DNA of 64,000 nt from Flavobacterium hibisci (lineage in GTDB: Bacteria > Bacteroidota > Bacteroidia > Flavobacteriales > Flavobacteriaceae), in contig NZ_JAIQDW010000009.1 of the NCBI RefSeq assembly GCF_020026925.1, positions 124,001 through 188,000 of the forward strand, in the 5' to 3' direction. The notes under the pieces are model-generated. The model saw nothing but the letters and a program-made list of their open reading frames with translations, did not search any database and was not told the origin of the DNA. The first letter of the stretch is position 1. Each line of letters opens with the position of its first letter. Of the stretch, positions 57,832 to 64,000 are shown piece after piece. The position numbers and the translations under genes were made by a program.

Positions 57832-57904
57832 TTTTAAAAATAAAAAAGAAGCAAGAAAAAAGAATATCTCTTTCCTGCTTCTTTAAATGCTGTAATTGTA
57901 TTTT

Positions 57905-58306
57905 TTATTTCCAGTTGAAAATAACTTTTTTTTCAATATCCGGGTGAAGACTCAAAAATACCGGACATGCCATTGCAGCACGTTCTAAGATTGTTTTGCT
58001 TTTTTCATCAGCATTGCTTCTCAGTTCAAAAACAATTTCAATAGCACCAATTCTTCTTGGTTCAGCATTCATAATTTTAGTTACATCTGCAGTTGAATCA
58101 ACTAAATCTACATTTAAATCACGGGCTTTGATCCCCATAATAGTAAACATGCAGCTTGCTAAAGCATTTGCTACAGTATCTGTTGGAGAAAACGCCTCTC
58201 CTTTTCCGTTATTATCTAATGGTGCATCCGAGATGATTTCGCTTCCCGATTGTACATGTATTGATTTTGTTCTTAAATCGCCTAAATAGGTTACTTTGGA
58301 TGTCAT
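57905..58306 (-). CDS. OsmC-family peroxiredoxin-like protein
   Basis: The 133-residue cytoplasmic protein has the OsmC fold with its two reactive cysteines, C52 in ALASCMFTIMG and C114 in AMACPVFLSLHPD. These reduce organic hydroperoxides in studied homologues. It overlaps the stop codon of the upstream LysM gene by one nucleotide (TAATG), so translation is coupled to an envelope protein, an odd pairing. Length and motifs are normal. Confidence 0.9.
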   Translation of the reverse strand: MTSKVTYLGDLRTKSIHVQSGSEIISDAPLDNNGKGEAFSPTDTVANALASCMFTIMGIKARDLNVDLVDSTADVTKIMNAEPRRIGAIEIVFELRSNADEKSKTILERAAMACPVFLSLHPDIEKKVIFNWK

Positions 58307-60360
58307 TAATTTGCTACTTTTAAAGTTAAATCTGAATCGTAATATAAAATGTAAACGCCTTTGTTTGCGTGTCCGCCATCTTCTTTTTTATAATATTGAA
58401 ATTTATTATCAACCTGTTCAGTTGTCATTAAATCTGCTGTTTCCTGGTATGTTTTCCCCTGAACCAGACGCATCATGGTATCAAAAGTTACATCAAATCC
58501 ACGTGTTGCATACGTATTTGGATTTACTTTATTTTTCAGCCTGTATTCCTTTTCAAAAATTAAAACCCTAGATTCGTCGCTTTCGCGGGAAACTGACGGG
58601 TACATCAATTTTAATTTTACCAGGTTTTCAAAATAGATTTCATCTGTATCTAAAGTACTGTTTGGTTCTAAAATCACCAACTGTATCTGACATGTTTTTT
58701 GTGCTTCAATCAGAGCTTTAATCGTATATTTTACCATAGCTGTATTAGCAGTCTCCATTACCACATAATTCATTTTATTTGGCAATAATAAACTTTTCAG
58801 ACTGGCTACGTCCAAACCTCCTGTTTCCGTTAAGGAGGCAAATGCAACTCCTTTTTGGTTTTGTTTGATATAATTTATAACGGATTCCTTTTTCTTATCA
58901 ACTACAGCTACAATATTACCATTTTTAGAACGCATATAATCAAAAACGGTATTTCTGACCACATCTGTTGTTGGTATTGACTGATATAAGTTATCAATTG
59001 GGTTCGCAGCATCTTTCGACAACGGCGAAATCACAGGTACATTATGCAGACGTAGTGTATTAGCTGTGGTTTCTGCATTAGTTTGATAAAATGGACCTAT
59101 AATTGCATCGGCATCCTGCAATTTATTTTGCGTAATCAGACTCGGAATATTTGAAGTACTTTTTGTCTCCTGTGAATCATAAATTGAAATATCAATTGGA
59201 AGTTTCAAAGTTTTTGCAGAATCAATTGCCATCATTGCCCCTGAATAAAAATCCAGCGTCATATTTAAAAACTTATCCGTTTTTACACGATTAGCAAATC
59301 CTACAGTATCATTTTGAATTTTAGCTATATTAAAAGGCAATAACAAAACCAGCTTTTTACGTTCATTCTGACCTCTCTTTTTGCTTAATTCTACTACTTC
59401 AGGGTCAGCAGATTTTACCTTTTCAAGAATTTGAATTCCGCCTTTATTTTCTGTTGGCTTTGCTGTCTGTTGTCTTGGTTCTTCTTTTACAATTGGAACA
59501 GGAGCTAAATAACCTGACGGAACTTTAATCACCATACCTTCTTTTACACCTTCCGAAAGGGATGGGTTTAATTCCGTTAACTCCTCCTGAGTAAGATGAA
59601 ATGTTCTTCCTAAACTGTAAAACGTTTCTTTAGGCTTTACCTGATATTCCATATAAGTAGTTACTTTTTTTGAAGTTTCAGCCGGTTTGACAGCATTTCC
59701 AACTGAAGCTGTAGTTTCTGATTTTGGAGCCGTTCCTTTTATAGTTAATCGGTACCCAACAGGCAAATTCGAAACAATTTCAGGATTGCGTTTTTCTAAA
59801 TCTTCAATAGTTGTGTTGTATTTTTTTGCAATAGAAAATTTGGTTTCTTTTGCCACAACATCATGATAAACATATTTTTCAGTTCCTTTATCTTTTGCTT
59901 TTTTATCCAATGATGAAGCACTTTTTGAAGCAAAACCTTTTGCAGGAATTACCAGTTTCTGACCAATCTGAACACCTGACTTTTCCAAGAACGGATTCGC
60001 AGCTTTCAAATCTTCTTCAGAAACACCATATTTTTTTCCGATACTAAAAAAGGTTTCTTTTGGCTGTACTTCATGAACAACTTCTTTAGCATTTCCGTTC
60101 TTTTTAACGGAATTTTCATCTTTTTTGACAGATGCTGTTTTTCCGCTGCTATTCGGAATCAATAAAACCGTGTTCGGTTTCAAAGAAGTTCTCGCATCAG
60201 GATTTAATTCATAAATATCATAAGGAGTAACCTTAAATTTTTGCGCAATCTGATTGATTGTTTCTCCTGCTGAAACAGTGTATTTAATCACTTTTCCCTG
60301 AGAAAAAGCAGAACACGTCATAAAAAAAACAATAGAAAATACGGTGAAAAAATATTTCAT
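58306..60360 (-). CDS. LysM protein fused to a periplasmic-binding-protein-like domain
   Basis: The start is the ATG at 60360, giving 684 residues. A signal peptide (SAFSQ-G) is followed by four LysM repeats (about 24-70, 95-140, 168-212 and 238-285), for example YTVSAGETINQIAQKFKV. The C-terminal about 350 residues (from KKLVLLLPFNIAKI) have the layout of a type I periplasmic binding protein of the LivJ/amino-acid receptor type, with DADAIIGPFYQ and VISPLSKDAANP. The LysMs should anchor the binding domain to peptidoglycan. LpoA-like regulators of cell-wall synthases share the fold but not the LysMs. Confidence 0.85.
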   Translation of the reverse strand: MKYFFTVFSIVFFMTCSAFSQGKVIKYTVSAGETINQIAQKFKVTPYDIYELNPDARTSLKPNTVLLIPNSSGKTASVKKDENSVKKNGNAKEVVHEVQPKETFFSIGKKYGVSEEDLKAANPFLEKSGVQIGQKLVIPAKGFASKSASSLDKKAKDKGTEKYVYHDVVAKETKFSIAKKYNTTIEDLEKRNPEIVSNLPVGYRLTIKGTAPKSETTASVGNAVKPAETSKKVTTYMEYQVKPKETFYSLGRTFHLTQEELTELNPSLSEGVKEGMVIKVPSGYLAPVPIVKEEPRQQTAKPTENKGGIQILEKVKSADPEVVELSKKRGQNERKKLVLLLPFNIAKIQNDTVGFANRVKTDKFLNMTLDFYSGAMMAIDSAKTLKLPIDISIYDSQETKSTSNIPSLITQNKLQDADAIIGPFYQTNAETTANTLRLHNVPVISPLSKDAANPIDNLYQSIPTTDVVRNTVFDYMRSKNGNIVAVVDKKKESVINYIKQNQKGVAFASLTETGGLDVASLKSLLLPNKMNYVVMETANTAMVKYTIKALIEAQKTCQIQLVILEPNSTLDTDEIYFENLVKLKLMYPSVSRESDESRVLIFEKEYRLKNKVNPNTYATRGFDVTFDTMMRLVQGKTYQETADLMTTEQVDNKFQYYKKEDGGHANKGVYILYYDSDLTLKVAN

Positions 60361-60454
60361 AATAGATATTAAAAACAATTATTCTTTATGTGAACAAGAT
60401 ACTAATTTCTGCTTAAAACAAAAATCAGACCGAAAGTTAATTCTTTACTAATTA

Positions 60455-62368
60455 TTACCTGAGATCAATTTCTGCCTTAGCAATAATGATATTTTTATAT
60501 AACTCATCCTCTTCCTTTTTCTTGCATTGATACAGCACTTCTTCCATATTGTGGTATTTATCGGAATAAACATAATAAGAAAGGCTGTTAATATTAAAGA
60601 AAAAACTCGCATTAAAATCTCCTGAATCAATGAGTTTCATGATAAATTGATCTCTTGGGGCAGCATCTGTAAATGTACCTAAAACCAAATAATATCCGTT
60701 TGAAACTTCTTTAAGATTATCAAAAACTTCAATTTTTATATTTTTCTCGTTTTTAAATGGATTTTCCCTGAGTTCCTTTTTCATTTCTTCCATCGAAATT
60801 ATTTTTGAAACTTCAGCTAAATCCGATTCTTTTTGATTTTTAATTGCCTCATCCTGATATTTTTTTAGTTTTATCAAAGCCAGTTTATCATCAAATTCCC
60901 TGGCTTCCATACTGTAATAAGAAGCTTTGCTGATATGTCTTTTTACCTCAATTTTTTTCTGAACATCAAGCGAATCAATTTTTGCAATTAAAAGCTGATT
61001 TTTTACATCTCCTTGTTCCTGTTCAATTTTATAGCGTTTGATTTCTTCTAATGAAAGTCGCTGCTGTATTGAGGTAGTATTGTTCTTTTTTTCGCTTTCG
61101 CGGATTTTTTTCTTATACTCCTGATTTTCCTCAACAGCTATCTTTTCAACTTTATTCATTAAATCAGCGTATAATTTTCGGTTTTCAGCTAATTCCTTTT
61201 TAAGCCCCGAAGATAGCTCACTCGTTTTACCAATACGCTCATACGATTGTTTTTCTAATCGTTTTGATTCATCCACATTCAGAATATCCATTCTTTTTAA
61301 TTCAACTAAATCATTATTCATCGTATTGACCAATGAATCTAATTTTTTCATCAAAATATCCTGCACATTTTTATTGGCCTCTAAAACCAATCGCAATTTC
61401 TCAACCGAATTTTCTTTAGACCCATTGAGATCATTCAGATTCATTTTCAGATCATTGATTTTTATAATTTTCTGATTCATTTCTTTCTGAACCATCAATC
61501 TGTCTTTTAAATCATCGATTTCAGCCGTTTTTACTTTGGTTTTTTCAACCACAACTTGTTTTTCAGCAAGAGCCAGCATCAGTTCTTCGCTTTCATTAGC
61601 TGGTTTTATTGCTTTAGTATTGATAGCTAATTTATTCCCAACAACCAGTCCGTTTACGATTTCAGGATTTTGGGATTCGAGTTGATCAATTGAAATACCA
61701 TATTTTTTAGAAATGGAAAATTTAGTTTCTTTAGGCTCAACCACATGAAAAACAGTTTCCTGATTAATAACACGAACCCTACCGTCGAGCGTTTTTCTTT
61801 TGTTCGGAATCGCAATCACCTGACCAATTTGTAATCCGTTCAGGAGTAAATCTTTATTTAAGTTTTCAAGATCCTGAACCGAAACATTGTATTGTCTGGC
61901 AATACTAAACAATGATTCTTTTGCAAGAACCTGATGTTTAATTTTAGAAGATGTGGTAATTTCAGTTTTTGAAGCGTTAGAAGCATTTTTAGGAATTACT
62001 AATTCCTGACCTATCTGAAGTCCGTTAGCCAGAATTGGATTAGCATTCTGAAGGGCTTCTACAGAAACATTATATTTTTTTGACAAACCGTACAATGTTT
62101 CTTTTTCACCAACAATATGAACAGTCTGCTGGTCCTGATTTATTTTTTGCAGAGAATGAACGGGAATCTTAATAATTTGATTGTCTTTGATTCCGTTTTG
62201 AGATTCGGGGTTGAGTTTGTAAATTTCATCTACAGAAACCTTGTATTTCTGGGCAATAAAATAAGCGGTTTCTCCTTTTTGAATCTTATGCTCAATAATT
62301 GAATCTTGCGCAGTTATTTTGCTAAAAGACAAAATAAACACAAGAGAAATCGTTAAAAGTTCTCTCAT
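60455..62368 (-). CDS. LysM-repeat protein with coiled-coil and SPOR-like tail
   Basis: The 637-residue secreted protein has a signal peptide (SKITAQ-D) and four LysM repeats (about 25-70, 82-125, 145-190 and 205-250), such as HIVGEKETLYGLSKKYNVSV. A long charged coiled-coil region (about 270-530) and a small C-terminal domain (GYYLVLGTFTDAAPRDQFI) follow; the latter resembles SPOR-type peptidoglycan-binding domains. It should sit on peptidoglycan. It lies 95 bp upstream of the other LysM gene and probably shares its transcript. Confidence 0.85.
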   Translation of the reverse strand: MRELLTISLVFILSFSKITAQDSIIEHKIQKGETAYFIAQKYKVSVDEIYKLNPESQNGIKDNQIIKIPVHSLQKINQDQQTVHIVGEKETLYGLSKKYNVSVEALQNANPILANGLQIGQELVIPKNASNASKTEITTSSKIKHQVLAKESLFSIARQYNVSVQDLENLNKDLLLNGLQIGQVIAIPNKRKTLDGRVRVINQETVFHVVEPKETKFSISKKYGISIDQLESQNPEIVNGLVVGNKLAINTKAIKPANESEELMLALAEKQVVVEKTKVKTAEIDDLKDRLMVQKEMNQKIIKINDLKMNLNDLNGSKENSVEKLRLVLEANKNVQDILMKKLDSLVNTMNNDLVELKRMDILNVDESKRLEKQSYERIGKTSELSSGLKKELAENRKLYADLMNKVEKIAVEENQEYKKKIRESEKKNNTTSIQQRLSLEEIKRYKIEQEQGDVKNQLLIAKIDSLDVQKKIEVKRHISKASYYSMEAREFDDKLALIKLKKYQDEAIKNQKESDLAEVSKIISMEEMKKELRENPFKNEKNIKIEVFDNLKEVSNGYYLVLGTFTDAAPRDQFIMKLIDSGDFNASFFFNINSLSYYVYSDKYHNMEEVLYQCKKKEEDELYKNIIIAKAEIDLR

Positions 62369-62382
62369 AAATAGTAGGTTAT

Positions 62383-62420
62383 AAAAAATTAAGGCCTTAC
62401 AAATGTAAGACCTTAATTTT
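62383..62420 (-). terminator. Hairpin terminator after guaA
   Basis: On the minus strand AAATTAAGGTCTTAC pairs with GTAAGGCCTTAATTT and is followed by TTTTTAT. One mismatch lies in the stem. It ends only 15 bp before the LysM start codon. Confidence 0.8.
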
Positions 62421-62431
62421 AAATTATGCTA

Positions 62432-63961
62432 TTATTCCCACTCAATTGTTGCAGGTGGTTTAGAACTAATATCGTAAACAACGCGATTCACGCCTTTTAC
62501 CTTGTTAATAATGTCGTTTGACACTTTCATCAGGAAATCGTAAGGTAAATGAACCCAGTCAGCTGTCATACCATCTGTTGATTCAACAGCTCTAAGGGCT
62601 ACTACTTTTTCGTAAGTACGCTCATCGCCCATCACACCAACACTATTTACCGGAAGAAGGATTGCTCCTGCCTGCCAGACTTTATCATAAAGTCCCCATG
62701 ATTTTAATCCTTCGATGAAAACAGAATCTACATCCTGTAAAATTCTAACTTTCTCAGGCGTAATGTCTCCTAAGATTCTAATTGATAATCCAGGCCCCGG
62801 GAAAGGATGTCTTCCTAATAATTCCGGATCTATTCCTAATGTAGCGCCTACTCGTCTTACTTCATCTTTGAAAAGCATCCTAAGCGGTTCTACAATTTTT
62901 AATTTCATATAATCCGGCAATCCACCCACGTTATGGTGCGATTTAATGGTAGCCGACGGTCCTTTTACAGAAACAGATTCGATTACGTCAGGATAAATTG
63001 TTCCCTGCGCTAACCATTTTACGTCTTCTAACAAGTGTGATTCATCATCAAAAACTTCGATAAATACGCGACCAATGGTTTTACGTTTGGTTTCAGGATC
63101 ACTGATTCCTGCTAATTCGCCAAGAAAACGATCTCCAGCGTCAACACCTTTTACATTTAATCCCATTCCTTTGTATTGGTCTAATACGCTTTGGAATTCG
63201 TTTTTACGTAAAAGTCCGTTGTTAACAAAAATGCAGTATAAATTTTGTCCGATTGCCTTGTTTAATAAAACCGCTGCTACTGTAGAATCAACTCCACCAG
63301 ATAAACCAAGAACCACTTTATCATTCCCTAGTTTTTCTTTTAACTCTGCTACCATTTCTTCTACGAAAGCGTTTGGTGTAAAGTTTTGAGGAACTTCAGC
63401 AATTTTAACTAAGAAGTTCTCCAGCATTTTTGATCCGTCTGTAGAATGGAAAACCTCTGGATGGTACTGAATTGCATAAGTAGTTTCACCTTCAATTTTG
63501 TAAGCTGCGAATTCTACGTCATGCGTGCTTGCTAATTTTACAGCATTTGTTGGAAGCGCTTTGATACTATCGCTATGACTCATCCAAACCTGGCTGTTTT
63601 CTGAAACTCCCTCAAAGAACGTTTCATTTTCTTTAATATAAGACAAGTTAGCTCTTCCGTATTCTCTTGTATTTGAAGCTGCTACTTCTCCACCGCTGAA
63701 ATGTGCTAAGTATTGCGCCCCGTAACAAACGGCAAGCATTGGAAGTTTACCTCTTATTTGCGATAAATCAGGATGTGGAGCATCTTCTGCACGAACAGAA
63801 AAAGGGCTTCCTCCTAAAATTACTGCTTTATAAGGTGATAAATCACTAGGAAAGTGATTGTAAGGAAAAATTTCGCAGAATATATTTAATTCGCGAACTC
63901 TACGCGCAATAAGCTGAGTATATTGCGATCCGAAATCTAAAATAAGTACGTTGTGTTGCAT
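62432..63961 (-). CDS. guaA: GMP synthase (glutamine-hydrolysing)
   Basis: The 509-residue enzyme makes GMP from XMP, ATP and glutamine. The amidotransferase domain has C79 in [12 protein letters not shown] and the HPE site in QYHPEVFHS. The ATP pyrophosphatase domain has the PP-loop [11 protein letters not shown], and the dimerisation domain ends in [11 protein letters not shown]. The start is the ATG at 63961; the TTG at 63967 is less likely. A -7-like TATTTTTG lies immediately upstream, which would give an unusually short leader. Confidence 0.97.
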   Translation of the reverse strand: MQHNVLILDFGSQYTQLIARRVRELNIFCEIFPYNHFPSDLSPYKAVILGGSPFSVRAEDAPHPDLSQIRGKLPMLAVCYGAQYLAHFSGGEVAASNTREYGRANLSYIKENETFFEGVSENSQVWMSHSDSIKALPTNAVKLASTHDVEFAAYKIEGETTYAIQYHPEVFHSTDGSKMLENFLVKIAEVPQNFTPNAFVEEMVAELKEKLGNDKVVLGLSGGVDSTVAAVLLNKAIGQNLYCIFVNNGLLRKNEFQSVLDQYKGMGLNVKGVDAGDRFLGELAGISDPETKRKTIGRVFIEVFDDESHLLEDVKWLAQGTIYPDVIESVSVKGPSATIKSHHNVGGLPDYMKLKIVEPLRMLFKDEVRRVGATLGIDPELLGRHPFPGPGLSIRILGDITPEKVRILQDVDSVFIEGLKSWGLYDKVWQAGAILLPVNSVGVMGDERTYEKVVALRAVESTDGMTADWVHLPYDFLMKVSNDIINKVKGVNRVVYDISSKPPATIEWE

Positions 63962-63964
63962 GCG

Positions 63965-63972
63965 CAAAAATA
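63965..63972 (-). promoter_or_regulatory. Possible -7 element very close to the guaA start
   Basis: The minus strand reads TATTTTTG, matching TAnnTTTG, only 3 nt before the ATG. If used, transcription would start at or near the start codon. Confidence 0.35.
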
Positions 63973-64000
63973 CTTTTTATATTCGAAATTGAAAAATCGG

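Noticed and set aside
63075..63389. 104-codon antisense frame inside guaA
   Set aside because: guaA is a complete, strongly conserved enzyme here; the antisense frame has no start context or recognisable domain.

Overview
The window looks like chromosome of a Flavobacterium-type member of the Flavobacteriaceae (Bacteroidota). The DNA is AT-rich. It carries a SusC/SusD pair with surface lipoproteins. Many secreted proteins have short signal peptides ending around A/S-Q. Several genes are preceded by the Bacteroidota -7 element TAnnTTTG, and there are no clear Shine-Dalgarno sites. The species cannot be named from the sequence. I saw no tRNA, rRNA, CRISPR array, phage or intact insertion sequence.

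Layout. (1) 1-4292: a TPR protein (5' end outside the window), a TPR/beta-barrel YaiO-type outer-membrane protein, a large secreted DUF4838 protein and a single-domain response regulator. They lie on one strand and resemble, in architecture only, a PgaA/PgaB-like exopolysaccharide export module. (2) 4383-17361: housekeeping and mixed genes, including a DEAD-box helicase, a lactonase-fold protein, BatA, a dihydroorotase homologue lacking the metal-binding histidines, an esterase, an MBL hydrolase, a flavin reductase, a transglutaminase-like protein and pncB. (3) 17524-23828: parE and parC, separated by a YhcG/DUF1016 nuclease-like gene and a small lipoprotein. (4) 23829-29395: a short element with terminal inverted repeats and a TTA target duplication, bcp, an endonuclease III homologue without Fe-S cysteines, two paralogous TPR proteins, a 47-residue ORF and an ECF sigma factor.

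(5) 29714-41427: a polysaccharide utilisation locus. SusC, SusD, a PKD surface lipoprotein, a PKD-GH16 lipoprotein and a secreted GH16 are encoded in series on the minus strand behind a membrane-bound propeller/Y_Y_Y/LuxR-HTH regulator. Two GH16 enzymes and a glycan-binding lipoprotein fit a beta-1,3-glucan (laminarin-type) substrate. The expected logic is that the regulator senses oligosaccharide in the periplasm, surface GH16 cuts the glucan, SusD and the PKD protein capture fragments, and SusC imports them.

(6) 41616-53743: uvrA, a polysaccharide flippase, a glycosyltransferase, a small-ORF/nucleotidyltransferase pair whose second gene is frameshifted, YfhO, DUF4834, an outer-membrane barrel and an acetyltransferase-fold protein. 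(7) 53821-63961: yidC, pyrG, DUF3820, an OsmC protein, two multi-LysM proteins (one fused to a periplasmic-binding-protein-like domain) and guaA, all on the minus strand. Strong hairpin terminators separate most convergent gene pairs.
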